In this document: positions 24,604-33,912 of the stretch, one piece after another
Numbering within the stretch: the first letter of the stretch is position 1
Layout of the letters: each line of letters starts with the position of its first letter
Assembly: GCA_965194655.1 (NCBI GenBank)
Contig: OZ239148.1
Coordinates: 1,798,001 to 1,862,000 of the forward strand
Reading direction: 5' to 3'
Length of the DNA stretch: 64,000 bases
Origin: Hahnella lacustris
GTDB lineage: Bacteria > Pseudomonadota > Gammaproteobacteria > Burkholderiales > Burkholderiaceae_A
Notes under the pieces: generated by a model
Database searches by the model: none
Seen by the model: the letters and a program-made list of their open reading frames with translations, nothing else
Told to the model about the DNA's origin: nothing
Translations under genes and position numbers: made by a program

Positions 24604-25925
24604 AAGCTCGCGCCCATCATCTGATTGGGCAGCCAGAGCGCCAGTTCCGGCACAAAGGCGAGGATCACCATGCTGATCATCATCAAGATCACAAAAGGCA
24701 TAGACCCCAACAAAATGTCGCGAATGGGCACGCTAGGAACCACACCCTTGAGCACATAGAGGTTTAAGCCGACGGGCGGAGTGATCAGGCCAATTTCCAT
24801 ATTGATCGTCAACATCACGGCGAACCAGATCAGGTCGAACTGGTTGGCCTCCAAGACCGGGGTGAGGATAGGCATCACCATCAAGATGATGGCCACCGGA
24901 GGCAGGAACATACCTGCCACCAGCAGGAACAGATTGATCGCCAACATCAACACCCACCGATTGAGTTCCAGGTCCACCAACCACTGCGCCGCCGACTGGG
25001 TCACATAGAGCAGCGACATCATGTAAGAGAAAACCGCAGCGGCTGCGATGATGAGCAGAATCATCGTTGACTCGCGCACCGTCTCGCGAAAGATTTTCCA
25101 TTGATCCTGCCGGGATCGAGCCTTGTAGATGACCACCACCAGTGCCAATGCAAGCGCAGCAGAGATGGCAGCCACTTCTGAGGGCGTTGCAATGCCTCCG
25201 TACATGGCATAGGCAATCATGATCACAATCAAAATAAAGGGGAAAACGCGGCTCAAGCCCTCCATCTTCTCGGCAAGGGTATAACGCCCGTCTGAGGTCC
25301 GAATGGGCTCAGCGCGGCCGAGTTGAAATCGACTCACCGCCCATGCATAGAGAGAGAACATCACCACCAGTAGGATCCCTGGAATGACCCCCGCCAAAAA
25401 AAGACGACCGATGGATGTCTCCGTGGCAATGCCATAAAGGATCATGGTGATGGACGGGGGAATCAGAATGCCGAGCGTGCCGCCGGCGCAGACGGAACCC
25501 GTGGCGAGCCTCACGGAGATGCCTCGCTTGATCATCTCGGGCACTCCAGCCTTGCCAATCGCAGCAGCAGTTGCAGGACTAGACCCGCTAATGGCGGAAA
25601 AGAGGCCGCAGGCAAGGATGTTGGCAATCACCAACCCTCCGGGGATTCGGTCTAGCCATCGATGAAGCGACTCGTAGATGTCCCGACCGGCGTTGGTGCT
25701 GCCAATGGCGGCACCGAGCAGAATAAAGAGCGGGATGGTGAGCAAAGCAAAGGACGCAAGCTCGTCCATCATGATGAGCGGGATGTTCGCCAGAGCTCCC
25801 GTTCCCTCAAAGGTCACCAGAAATCCCACTGCAACCAGCGTCAAGCCCCAGGCAATGGGCAGACCGGAGAACAACACCACCAGCGTGACCAGAAGAATCA
25901 ATCCACCGATCTGAAGCTCATTCAT
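24600..25925 (-). CDS. dctM: TRAP transporter large membrane subunit
   Basis: A 441-residue inner-membrane protein with about 12 predicted helices, the DctM subunit that moves substrate using an ion gradient. It has the family features FILLGAAIGSTNAGRDIY, SGSSPATAAAIGKAG and GGTLGILIPPSITMILYG, and ends with a VGLNLYVLKGV loop and final helices. I chose ATG 25925; the longer frame to 26012 runs through the dctQ gene. It overlaps dctQ by eight bases. Order on the minus strand is dctP-dctQ-dctM. The substrate, probably an organic acid, cannot be assigned. Confidence 0.95.
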   Translation of the reverse strand: MNELQIGGLILLVTLVVLFSGLPIAWGLTLVAVGFLVTFEGTGALANIPLIMMDELASFALLTIPLFILLGAAIGSTNAGRDIYESLHRWLDRIPGGLVIANILACGLFSAISGSSPATAAAIGKAGVPEMIKRGISVRLATGSVCAGGTLGILIPPSITMILYGIATETSIGRLFLAGVIPGILLVVMFSLYAWAVSRFQLGRAEPIRTSDGRYTLAEKMEGLSRVFPFILIVIMIAYAMYGGIATPSEVAAISAALALALVVVIYKARSRQDQWKIFRETVRESTMILLIIAAAAVFSYMMSLLYVTQSAAQWLVDLELNRWVLMLAINLFLLVAGMFLPPVAIILMVMPILTPVLEANQFDLIWFAVMLTINMEIGLITPPVGLNLYVLKGVVPSVPIRDILLGSMPFVILMMISMVILAFVPELALWLPNQMMGASF

Positions 25926-26412
25926 GAGCGAACTCCTGACGCAGCAGATGACGCTGGATTTCGGCGATGTATTGAAGCGCGGTGATCCCAAAGCCAATCG
26001 GCATGGTCGCAAAGAGCGGCCACTTCACCGGCGCCCAGACACTCTCGGTGCGCTCTCCCTTCTCAAAGGCATGTACCGTGAACTCGAGCCCCAGCCAAGC
26101 CAGAAAGAGCACCACACCCAACCCAATGAGCAGCACCATCAATTGGAGTCTTCTTGCATACAACTCCGGGAGCATCGAGGCCATGAGGTCCACACCTACA
26201 TGACCTTTGGTCTTGAGGGTATAGGGGCTCCCAAGGAAGAGCGCGCACACCATGAGGAAGATCCCCAACTCCAGCTCCCAGGAGGTCGAGTAGCCCATCG
26301 TCCGATAGGCCACCATCCAGCAGATCACCAGCGTCGCAACGGCAAGAAAGCAAGCCGCAACGACAGCTAGGGCATCGCTCAGCTGATCCATGCGACGAAT
26401 GAAGGGCGACAT
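25918..26412 (-). CDS. dctQ: TRAP transporter small membrane subunit
   Basis: A 164-residue protein with four predicted membrane helices, the DctQ subunit. Family marks include YSTSWELELGIFLMVCALFLG and GHVGVDLMASMLP, the second matching the GHV(R/G)VD consensus. I chose ATG 26412 because GGGAGG lies just upstream; a codon ten positions earlier falls within the preceding hairpin. It overlaps dctM by eight bases and lies downstream of a hairpin that follows dctP. Confidence 0.92.
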   Translation of the reverse strand: MSPFIRRMDQLSDALAVVAACFLAVATLVICWMVAYRTMGYSTSWELELGIFLMVCALFLGSPYTLKTKGHVGVDLMASMLPELYARRLQLMVLLIGLGVVLFLAWLGLEFTVHAFEKGERTESVWAPVKWPLFATMPIGFGITALQYIAEIQRHLLRQEFAHE

Positions 26413-26424
26413 TCGACCTCCCAC

Positions 26425-26460
26425 AAAAAAGGGCCACGGCACACACCTGCCGAGGCCCTT
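26425..26460 (-). terminator. Intercistronic terminator-like hairpin between dctP and dctQ
   Basis: Read on the minus strand: AAGGGCC, one mismatch, CGGCA, a six-base loop, TGCCG, one mismatch, GGCCCTT, then a run of T (26430-26425). It is strong enough to stop part of the transcription, so more DctP than DctQM would be made. Confidence 0.8.
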
Positions 26461-26476
26461 GGGTCCTGGAGAAAAA

Positions 26477-27508
26477 TTACTTCTTGGGGGTAGCAGCCTT
26501 TAAGAGTTCGTCCATGAGCCCTTTCGCGGCAGGCGAGATGGCGGAGAACTCGGGATACGCAGTCTTCTTGGCCAACGCCACCCAAGCGTCAAAGTCTGCC
26601 TTGCTCATCTCTGCTGACTGGCCACCCGACTTCCGATAGGCCTCGGCCATCTTGTCGGTGGCTTCACGCTGAATGGTGAGGAACATGGCGTCTGCCTTGT
26701 CCGCGGCCTCTTGAAAGATCTTCTTCTGCTTGGGGGTGAGCTGGTCCCAGGCCTTCTTGGACATCACCAGCGGCTGCAGGAGCATCCAAAGCGCACTGTC
26801 TCCACCCACGGTGGCAAACTTCGTCTGCTCATAGAGACGCATGGAGACGAAGGTCTCAGCGGAGGTCAACGCACCAGTCAACACACCAGACTGGAGACCC
26901 GAATAAATCTCGGACGATGCCATCGCCGTCACGGACGCGCCCGCCGCCTTGAGCATCGACTCGAATGTGGGGTCTGCGGCGCGAAGCTTCATGCCCTTGA
27001 CGGAATCTGGTCCGGAGACGGTTGCGGTCTTGGTTGCGAAACCGCCCGGAGTCCACCACCAGGTGATGATCCGAAAGCCATTCTTCTCGGCCAACTGCTG
27101 CAGCTTGGTGTAATAGCCCGTCTTCTTGAGACCCATGGCGAAATCAAGGTTCGGGATCGTGCCCGGAAGAATCACGCCCGAGAACTCCTTGGCTTTACCG
27201 ACTGCGTAAGACATCGGGAAGATCGCCATTTCGAGGGTGCCGTTCTGAATGGCGTCAAGCTGAGCTACAGGCTTGATACCCAGTGACTGAGCCGGGTAAA
27301 TCCGGAATTTGATGCTGGGATCTGCCTTCTCAACCTCACTCACAAAGAGGCGAGCGGCCCGATCACGGCCATCCACGTTGGCCTTCCACTGGTGAGAGAT
27401 CTTGATCTCCATGGCTGAGGCAGCCTGGGGGATCATGAATGCGGCGGTGACGGCCAAGGCGCTGGCCAGCGCCCAGGGCTGCACGGTGGTTCTCAGAAAC
27501 TGTTTCAT
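26477..27508 (-). CDS. dctP: TRAP transporter periplasmic substrate-binding protein
   Basis: A 343-residue secreted protein with a signal peptide ending AASA (about residue 32). The mature chain starts MEIKISHQWKAN and shows the DctP fold, with GTLEMAIFP, the conserved GMKLRAADP (whose Arg normally binds a substrate carboxylate) and WDQLTPKQKKIFQEAADKA. It captures the substrate and hands it to DctQM. A GGAGACAAC site stands before the ATG. The 78 bases upstream, before the short-chain dehydrogenase stop, should hold the promoter, but I could not identify -35/-10 boxes with confidence. Confidence 0.95.
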   Translation of the reverse strand: MKQFLRTTVQPWALASALAVTAAFMIPQAASAMEIKISHQWKANVDGRDRAARLFVSEVEKADPSIKFRIYPAQSLGIKPVAQLDAIQNGTLEMAIFPMSYAVGKAKEFSGVILPGTIPNLDFAMGLKKTGYYTKLQQLAEKNGFRIITWWWTPGGFATKTATVSGPDSVKGMKLRAADPTFESMLKAAGASVTAMASSEIYSGLQSGVLTGALTSAETFVSMRLYEQTKFATVGGDSALWMLLQPLVMSKKAWDQLTPKQKKIFQEAADKADAMFLTIQREATDKMAEAYRKSGGQSAEMSKADFDAWVALAKKTAYPEFSAISPAAKGLMDELLKAATPKK

Positions 27509-27586
27509 CGAGGTTGTCTCCTGTTATCGATCTAATCTCCTGATGATCCCGATCCCTTCCTCCCAATACATTGGGGATTTCCCCCC

Positions 27587-28333
27587 TCACCCTCGCCCAA
27601 CAAAAGGCATGTTGGTGGCCATCAGGGTCATAAATTGCACATTGGCAGAGAGCGGCAAAGCCACCATGGTGCGCACGGCATCCGCCACGTGGGCCATGTC
27701 CATCATGGGCTCCGGCTTGCGGCTACCGTCGGCCTGAAGCGCGCCTTGACCAAATCCCGCTGCCAGTTCTGTGGCGGCATTGCCAATGTCAATCTGGCCG
27801 CAGGCGATGGAGAACGGACGGCCATCAAGGGAGAGCTGGCGGGTCAAGCCCGTGATCGCGTGCTTGGTGGTGGTGTAGCCCACGGCATGGGGCCTGGGCG
27901 CATGGGCCGAGATCGACCCATTGTTGATGATTCGCCCCCCCTGGGGTTTTTGTCGGCGCATGAGCCCAAACGCCGCCCGAGCGCACAAGAATGAACCCGT
28001 CAGATTGATGTCGACGGCCTGGCGCCAGCGCTCCACTGGCATCTCGTCAATCAACCCTGCGGGCGGAAAGATGCCTGCGTTATTAAACAAGAGGTCGAGT
28101 CGCTGCCAGCGCTGCTCAATCCGTTCAAAAAGTCCGTCCACCTCAGCCTCTTGAGAGACATCGGTTGGCAGAATCAGGGTCTGCGCCTCATACCCTCGCG
28201 CAGTCTCCTCCAGCGGCTCCTGCCGTCGACCAGCCAGAGCCACTCTCCAGCCGTCCCGCAAAAGGGCCTGAGCCACCACCCGGCCTATGCCGCTCCCAGC
28301 GCCCGTCACCAAGGCAGTTTGTTGGGGCATCAT
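27587..28333 (-). CDS. Short-chain dehydrogenase/reductase
   Basis: A 248-residue classical SDR with a Rossmann fold. The cofactor loop is TGAGSGIGR; Arg residues follow the second strand (AGRRQEP), suggesting NADP use. NNAG is present, with the catalytic Ser in NNGSISAH and the Tyr-Lys pair YTTTKHA. It oxidises or reduces an unknown alcohol or ketone. I chose ATG 28333 with GGAG seven bases before it. The gene is 78 bases upstream of dctP on the same strand, so the two may be co-regulated. It is divergent from a YqiA-like esterase gene. Confidence 0.9.
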   Translation of the reverse strand: MMPQQTALVTGAGSGIGRVVAQALLRDGWRVALAGRRQEPLEETARGYEAQTLILPTDVSQEAEVDGLFERIEQRWQRLDLLFNNAGIFPPAGLIDEMPVERWRQAVDINLTGSFLCARAAFGLMRRQKPQGGRIINNGSISAHAPRPHAVGYTTTKHAITGLTRQLSLDGRPFSIACGQIDIGNAATELAAGFGQGALQADGSRKPEPMMDMAHVADAVRTMVALPLSANVQFMTLMATNMPFVGRG

Positions 28334-28369
28334 CAAGCTTCTCCATATTGACGAAGACCCCATCCTGCC

Positions 28370-28966
28370 ATGTCTCACGCATTACCTGCAGTTCTGTTTC
28401 TCCACGGATTCTTGAGTTCGCCCACCTCCACCAAGGCCCAGCAACTCGCGACCTGGTTGGCTCCAGAGGGAGTTCCCTACGTCTGCCCCCAGCTCTCCAT
28501 TAGCCCTCACGAGGCGATTGAACAGGCTGAAGCTGCAGTGGATGAACTGCTGGATCGAGGCCTGGCGCCTCGAATCATCGGAAGTTCGCTGGGGGGCTTT
28601 TACGCTCGATTCCTGATGGAGACCCACCCGGGTCGTGCTGGCTTTCGTTGCGGGCTCATCAATCCTGCGGTTGCCCCCGCCCAAGCCCTTGCGGGCCAAG
28701 TCGGTGTGCACAAGGCCTGGCACTCTGATGATCGACTGGAGTTCAGGCAGGACTATCTTCAAGACCTCCGGGACATGGAGCGTCCGATCACACAGGCCCA
28801 CCGGTACTTTTTGATTGCTGCGACCGGCGACGAATTGCTGTCTTGGGAAGAGATGGTGTCCTGCCACCCCGGAGCCAAGCATCACGTGGTGCAGGGATCA
28901 GACCACGGTCTCTCAGACTTTGATCAGCACTGGCCGGCCTTGAGGTCGTTTCTGTTCGAAGCCTGA
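28370..28966 (+). CDS. YqiA/YcfP-like alpha/beta hydrolase
   Basis: A 198-residue serine hydrolase of the UPF0227 (YqiA) esterase family. It shows LFLHGFLSSPTSTKAQQL at the start, the nucleophile elbow GSSLGGFYA, GLINPAVAP, the acid loop ATGDELLS and the catalytic His in GSDHGLSDF. It is cytosolic, with no signal peptide. The natural substrate is unknown. Its last 43 bases overlap the end of the convergent MFS gene. The divergent SDR gene starts 36 bases upstream. Confidence 0.9.
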   Translation: MSHALPAVLFLHGFLSSPTSTKAQQLATWLAPEGVPYVCPQLSISPHEAIEQAEAAVDELLDRGLAPRIIGSSLGGFYARFLMETHPGRAGFRCGLINPAVAPAQALAGQVGVHKAWHSDDRLEFRQDYLQDLRDMERPITQAHRYFLIAATGDELLSWEEMVSCHPGAKHHVVQGSDHGLSDFDQHWPALRSFLFEA

Positions 28967-30243
28967 AAAGGCACCCGCATCAGGAGCACCAACCCAACCA
29001 CAAAGAATGCCCCCACGGACAGAATCGCCAGCCGGTGGTCGTTGTTTGTGATCCAGGTCACCAGACCATAGACCAGAGGACCACAGATCGACGCAAGGTG
29101 CACCGCGACACCCCAGGCGCCAAACGCCTCGGACTGGGCATCCAGTGGCGCCAAGGAAGCCACCGCAGCACGGGCTCCGCTCTGGCTGCTGCCCATGGCC
29201 AGGCCTGCCAGGTTGGCCGCAATCCAGAAGGATTCGAGGGAAGAACCCCAGGCCGCGACCCCCACCATGGCAATCCATAGCAACAGGGACAACGCCAGGC
29301 TGTTGCGATGCCCGAGGCGGTCATGAAAGAGCGCAAAACCCGCTGCCCCCAGGCTCGCCGTGATGTTGACGACCAGAACCAGCAGAATCGTCTGAGTAAG
29401 GTCAAAGCCCATCACCGCCTGGGCGTAAACCGCTGCGAGTCCAATCACCGCTGCAACCCCAGCCTGGTAGACCACCACACACAGTAAGAATCGAACCAGA
29501 CCCGTCTGATGCTGGATGCGGTGAAAATCCCCCCAAAGGCGCGCCCAAGCCCCCGTCCAGTCCAGATGCGTGGGTATGCTGCGCTCTCGCAGGACAGCCA
29601 ATGCAACGAACCCCACGGCTGCAAAGACCAGGGCCGTGAGCACCAATGCACCGCCCACCTTCACCTGTGCGCTCACCTCGCTTTCACCGAGTAATCCGGG
29701 CGCAAGCTGAACCCAGCCCAGGGCCAACAGCAGCGTGAGGAGGCCACCCAGATATCCCCACGCCCAGCCCAGGCCCGACCATTTCCCCAGGCTCTCCTCG
29801 TCAGCGATCTCATGCAGAAAGCCCGCACTCAAGTTCTGGTGACTGGCATAGGCCAGGTTCGAAACCACCAGCAGCACGGCTGCCCAGGCCCAGTCCCCGG
29901 GCCCTGTGAGAGAGAGCCCGAGTGTTCCCAGCACGCAGAGCGCGGTCGCCCACGCCAGAAGCCGTCGCTTCGCCGCGTAGGCATCGGCATAGGCGCCTAA
30001 AAAGGGGGCGCTGATGAGAACCAAGACGTAGCTCACGGAAAGCACGAGCGTCCAGGCAAGCGTGGCGGATGTCGCACCGTCAAGAATGACGGACACGAAG
30101 TAAGCGTTGAAGACCGCTGTGATCACTACGGTCGTGTAGCCCGAGTTCGCAAAATCGAGACTCGCCCACGCCCAATAGTCCCAACGCCCTCTCGAATCTC
30201 TGCGACCCAGGTCTGTTTCAGGCACACTAGTTGGTTCATTCAT
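28924..30243 (-). CDS. MFS transporter, UMF1/Atg22-like
   Basis: A 439-residue membrane protein with about 12 helices. The N-terminus WDYWAWASLDFANSGYTTVV is typical of the UMF1 (Atg22-like) MFS group, as are PFLGAYADAYAAKRR and a later GSSQSGARAAVASLAP. Bacterial members are poorly characterised, and the substrate is unknown. The start is 43 bases from miaB, which runs the other way. The gene end overlaps the convergent esterase gene by 43 bases. Confidence 0.9.
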   Translation of the reverse strand: MNEPTSVPETDLGRRDSRGRWDYWAWASLDFANSGYTTVVITAVFNAYFVSVILDGATSATLAWTLVLSVSYVLVLISAPFLGAYADAYAAKRRLLAWATALCVLGTLGLSLTGPGDWAWAAVLLVVSNLAYASHQNLSAGFLHEIADEESLGKWSGLGWAWGYLGGLLTLLLALGWVQLAPGLLGESEVSAQVKVGGALVLTALVFAAVGFVALAVLRERSIPTHLDWTGAWARLWGDFHRIQHQTGLVRFLLCVVVYQAGVAAVIGLAAVYAQAVMGFDLTQTILLVLVVNITASLGAAGFALFHDRLGHRNSLALSLLLWIAMVGVAAWGSSLESFWIAANLAGLAMGSSQSGARAAVASLAPLDAQSEAFGAWGVAVHLASICGPLVYGLVTWITNNDHRLAILSVGAFFVVGLVLLMRVPFQASNRNDLKAGQC

Positions 30244-30286
30244 CCCTGAGATGCCCTCCAGTTATAAGCCTGAGACGGTAACCCTC

Positions 30287-31600
30287 ATGACTGCAAAACT
30301 CTATATCCGCACTTTCGGCTGTCAAATGAACGAGTACGACTCGTCCAAGATGGCAGACATTCTGAATGACCAAGAGGGCCTTGTCCCAACCGACAAGCCT
30401 GAAGAGGCCGACGTCATCCTGTTTAACACCTGCTCGGTCAGAGAAAAAGCGCAAGAAAAGGTCTTCTCAGACCTCGGCCGTGCGCGCGAACTCAAGGCCC
30501 TCAACCCCAATCTTCTGATTGGTGTGGGGGGGTGCGTGGCCAGCCAAGAGGGTGAGGCCATTGTGCGCAGAGCCCCCTATGTGGATCTCGTGTTTGGTCC
30601 GCAGACCCTGCATCGCCTGCCTGAGCTCATACGCGCCCGGCGTGAGACCGGTACACCGCAGGTGGACATCCGTTTTCCAGAAATTGAAAAGTTCGATCAC
30701 CTCCCCCCTGCTCGGGTGGAGGGCCCCACTGCGTTCGTGTCGATCATGGAAGGCTGCAGTAAGTTCTGTAGCTTCTGTGTCGTGCCCTACACCCGAGGCA
30801 CAGAGGTCTCTCGGCCCGCCGAGGATGTGCTGGCCGAAGTGGCAGAACTGGCTGCGGCAGGGGTTCGAGAGGTGACCCTTCTCGGGCAGAACGTGAACGC
30901 CTATCGCGATGACACCGCCGGACTCGACTTCGCCGGACTCCTCGAGCTCATCAGCGAACTGCCTGAGATTCTTCGCATTCGCTTCACGACCTCCCATCCC
31001 AAGGAATTTACGCAACGACTGATTGATGCCTTTGCCAGCCTTCCAAAGCTGGCGAGCTACGTCCACCTGCCAGTCCAATCCGGCAGCGACCGCATCTTGT
31101 CAGCCATGAAGCGTGGCTACACCTCGCTCGAATTCAAAAGCATCATTCGGCGCCTGAAGGCCGCACGACCCGACGTCTCCCTCTCAACAGACTTCATCGT
31201 GGGCTTTCCCGGAGAGACCGCGGAGGATTTCGAGGCGAGCATGGCGCTCATTGAGGCGGTGGGTTTTGACAGTGCCTTCTCGTTTGTCTACAGCCCTCGT
31301 CCGGGAACCCCTGCGGCGGACCTCCTTGACGACACACCTGCTGCACTGAAGCTTGAGCGCCTACAACGACTCCAAGCGCTGATTGAATCGAACAGCCGTG
31401 CCATGTCCCAGTCCATGGTGGGTAGCCTCCAGCAGGTGTTGGTGGAGGGGCCTGCTCGGAAGGATCCGACTGAGTTCACTGGGCGCACCAGCAATTTCCG
31501 CTCGGTGAATTTCGCCGGCGATGCGCGCTGGGTCGGGCAGATGGTGAACCTGCGCATCACCAGTGCCCTGCCCCACAGCCTTCGCGGAGAGCTCGCGTGA
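30287..31600 (+). CDS. miaB: tRNA-2-methylthio-N6-dimethylallyladenosine synthase
   Basis: A 437-residue radical-SAM methylthiotransferase that modifies A37 of tRNAs reading U-starting codons. The N-terminal UPF0004 domain begins YIRTFGCQMNEYDS with cluster Cys residues. The radical-SAM cluster motif is CSKFCSFC, and a TRAM domain closes the protein (VGQMVNLRITSA). I chose ATG 30287 since the product then starts like E. coli MiaB (MTxKLYIxTFGCQ). A 12-codon longer start is possible but has no clear ribosome site. It is first in the run miaB-phoH-ybeY-corC-lnt, overlapping phoH by four bases. Confidence 0.96.
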   Translation: MTAKLYIRTFGCQMNEYDSSKMADILNDQEGLVPTDKPEEADVILFNTCSVREKAQEKVFSDLGRARELKALNPNLLIGVGGCVASQEGEAIVRRAPYVDLVFGPQTLHRLPELIRARRETGTPQVDIRFPEIEKFDHLPPARVEGPTAFVSIMEGCSKFCSFCVVPYTRGTEVSRPAEDVLAEVAELAAAGVREVTLLGQNVNAYRDDTAGLDFAGLLELISELPEILRIRFTTSHPKEFTQRLIDAFASLPKLASYVHLPVQSGSDRILSAMKRGYTSLEFKSIIRRLKAARPDVSLSTDFIVGFPGETAEDFEASMALIEAVGFDSAFSFVYSPRPGTPAADLLDDTPAALKLERLQRLQALIESNSRAMSQSMVGSLQQVLVEGPARKDPTEFTGRTSNFRSVNFAGDARWVGQMVNLRITSALPHSLRGELA

Positions 31601-32571
31601 GCCCGCGTAAGCCCACTCAGACGACTCAGCGTCTCAACCTGCTGGACGGTGATAACGAGGGCTTGGCGAACCTCTGTGGCCCACTGGAGCAGAACCTGCG
31701 CAGCCTCGAGGTGGGCCTCGATGTTGCCATCCGCCGTCGCGGCAGCATCTTTGAAGTGGTGGGACCACAGGAGGCAGCCCGAATTGCGAGTGACCTCCTG
31801 AGTCAACTGGCCGATCGAGCACAGAAGCCGGTCAGCCTCGATGACATTCAGCTCGCGGTGGTGGAGTCGCAGTCATCGCCAGAGGATGACACCGAGGCCA
31901 CGCCGGAGATGCCAGACCTGAGAGTGCGCAGGCGGGATCTTCGTGGCCGAACCGCAAACCAGCGCCTTTACCTGCGGGCCATCTCCGAACACGACATCAA
32001 TTTTGGCATTGGCCCTGCGGGTACCGGAAAGACTTACCTTGCAGTGGCCTGCGCAGTTGACGCGCTGGAGCGCGATCTGGTTCAGCGCATTGTGCTCACC
32101 CGACCTGCAGTCGAGGCTGGCGAGCGCTTGGGCTTTCTCCCTGGCGACCTCAATCAGAAAGTGGATCCCTACCTGAGGCCACTCTATGACGCGCTCTATG
32201 ACCTCATGGGCCTCGATCGGGTGACCAAGCTTTACGAGCGTCAAGCCATTGAAGTCGCGCCCCTTGCCTACATGCGTGGCCGTACCCTTAACCATGCGTT
32301 TGTGATCTTGGACGAGGCTCAAAACACCACGGTGGAGCAGATGAAAATGTTCCTCACCCGAATTGGTTTTGGCAGCAAGGCGGTGATCACGGGAGACCCC
32401 TCTCAGGTGGACCTCCCCAAACACCAGACCAGCGGCCTGCAGCACGCCATGGGCGTCCTGGAGGGGGTTCGCGGCCTTTCGTTTACCCACTTCTCCAGCA
32501 AGGATGTGGTGCGCCACCCCTTGGTGGCTCGAATCGTTGATGCCTATGCTGCCTATGAGGGCGAGGCATGA
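31597..32571 (+). CDS. ybeZ: PhoH-family ATPase (YbeZ)
   Basis: A 324-residue PhoH-like protein. It has an N-terminal KH-like region, then the P-loop GPAGTGKTYLA, LTRPAVEAGERLGFLPG, the Walker B VILDEAQNTT, and sensor ITGDPSQVDLP. YbeZ works with YbeY in rRNA maturation and ribosome quality control. The start is GTG, whose last two bases lie inside the miaB stop (GTGA overlap). The stop overlaps ybeY by four bases, so the three genes are translationally coupled. Confidence 0.95.
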   Translation: MSPRKPTQTTQRLNLLDGDNEGLANLCGPLEQNLRSLEVGLDVAIRRRGSIFEVVGPQEAARIASDLLSQLADRAQKPVSLDDIQLAVVESQSSPEDDTEATPEMPDLRVRRRDLRGRTANQRLYLRAISEHDINFGIGPAGTGKTYLAVACAVDALERDLVQRIVLTRPAVEAGERLGFLPGDLNQKVDPYLRPLYDALYDLMGLDRVTKLYERQAIEVAPLAYMRGRTLNHAFVILDEAQNTTVEQMKMFLTRIGFGSKAVITGDPSQVDLPKHQTSGLQHAMGVLEGVRGLSFTHFSSKDVVRHPLVARIVDAYAAYEGEA

Positions 32572-33014
32572 GCCTTCTCACGCTCACCCTGCAAGGCGAA
32601 TCCTGGCCTCTCTCTCGGCCCCGCATTCGTCGACTGATCTTGGCCAGCCTCGATGCCAACACCGAGTCCGCCGTGCTCACGCTTCGCATGGTGAATCAAG
32701 GCGAGGGCCGAAAACTGAACCAGGCGTATCGGGGTCAAGATCACGCCACCAATGTGCTCACCTTTGCATACAGCCAGGCGCCTGCACTGGAGGCAGACCT
32801 TGTCTTCTGCCTGCCCGTCATTCAACGCGAGGCACGACAGCAGCGCAAGACACTCGAAAACCATCTCATGCACTTGATCGTGCATGGCTGTCTGCATGCC
32901 TGCGGACTCGACCACGAGGACGATCTGGAGGCCGAGTCCATGGAGGCGCTCGAGGTGCAAATCCTCAAGCGATTCCGAATTTCAAATCCCTATGGCACCA
33001 TAGGCACACCGTAA
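32568..33014 (+). CDS. ybeY: Endoribonuclease YbeY
   Basis: A 148-residue metal-dependent RNase involved in 16S rRNA 3'-end maturation and ribosome quality control. The family motif HGCLHACGLDH (three zinc-binding His) is complete, and the conserved region YRGQDHATNVLTF lies before it. Its length is typical. It overlaps phoH by four bases, and corC follows 16 bases later. Confidence 0.95.
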   Translation: MSLLTLTLQGESWPLSRPRIRRLILASLDANTESAVLTLRMVNQGEGRKLNQAYRGQDHATNVLTFAYSQAPALEADLVFCLPVIQREARQQRKTLENHLMHLIVHGCLHACGLDHEDDLEAESMEALEVQILKRFRISNPYGTIGTP

Positions 33015-33030
33015 CTACCCATGCACCTGC

Positions 33031-33912
33031 ATGAACGACCCAGACCCTAGGCCCTCAGGCCTGAGTCATACCCTCAAACGTGTGCTCAACCGTCTTTTCG
33101 GACGAGCCGACGAAAAAGAAGAACTCCTCGAGCAGCTTCGCGAAGCAGAGGCCCATTCCGTGATTGATGCCGATGCGGTGTCCATGATGGAAGGCGTCCT
33201 TCAGGTGGGCGACCTCTCCGTGCGCGACCTCATGGTCCCGCGCGCGCAAATGGATGTGGTCGACATCAATGACTCTCTGGAAGAAATTCTCGAGGTGGTC
33301 ACGCGCACCGCACACTCTCGCTTCCCCGTGATGGATGGTAAGCGTGACAACATCATCGGTGTGCTCCTGGCCAAAGACCTCCTTCACGTCCTGGCGCTAG
33401 AGCAGCGCGATATTCGAGGTCTCCTGCGCCCAGCGGTGTTTGTGCCAGAGAGCAAGCGCCTGAATGTGCTGCTGCGAGACTTCCGCCGCAATCGCAATCA
33501 CATTGCCATGGTGGTCGACGAATACGGAGGCGTAGCTGGCCTCATCACCATTGAGGATGTCCTAGAACAGATCGTTGGAGACATTGAGGACGAGCACGAC
33601 ATCGATGACGAAGAGGACAACATCCTGGCCGTCACGCATGAGGAAGGCAGCTACCGAATCAAGGCCATCACCACGCTGGAGCAGTTCAACGAGGTGATGA
33701 ATGCACAGCTCAGTGATGAAGACGTCGACACCATTGGAGGCTACGTCACCGACCACTTGGGGCGTGTGCCGCACAAAGGTGAGAAGGTCACTCTAGACGG
33801 ATTCGAGTTTGAGATTCAGCGCGCAGACGCGCGCACGGTGCAGATGCTCATCGTTCGCAGACTCCCCTCGCATGCGGCTGAGGACGAGTCAGATGCCCAG
33901 CTGGCTTCCTAG
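33031..33912 (+). CDS. corC: CorC/HlyC-family CBS-domain protein (YbeX)
   Basis: A 293-residue protein. A pair of CBS domains spans about residues 65-195 (VRDLMVPRAQMDVVD; MVVDEYGGVAGLITIEDV), followed by a CorC_HlyC domain (about 205-285) with DTIGGYVTDHLGRVPHKGE. It is linked to magnesium/cobalt handling and, as YbeX, to ribosome homeostasis with YbeY/YbeZ. No membrane segment is present. Its end overlaps the start of lnt by 20 bases. Confidence 0.93.
   Translation: MNDPDPRPSGLSHTLKRVLNRLFGRADEKEELLEQLREAEAHSVIDADAVSMMEGVLQVGDLSVRDLMVPRAQMDVVDINDSLEEILEVVTRTAHSRFPVMDGKRDNIIGVLLAKDLLHVLALEQRDIRGLLRPAVFVPESKRLNVLLRDFRRNRNHIAMVVDEYGGVAGLITIEDVLEQIVGDIEDEHDIDDEEDNILAVTHEEGSYRIKAITTLEQFNEVMNAQLSDEDVDTIGGYVTDHLGRVPHKGEKVTLDGFEFEIQRADARTVQMLIVRRLPSHAAEDESDAQLAS

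Noticed and set aside
27565..27590. CCCAATACATTGGGG palindrome before the SDR stop as a terminator or operator
   Set aside because: The stem is only five pairs with a four-base loop and no T run. It could be an operator, but nothing supports that.
33809..33892. Longer lnt start inside corC
   Set aside because: The extra 28 residues are Arg/Ser-rich and not hydrophobic, so they do not supply the missing membrane helix.
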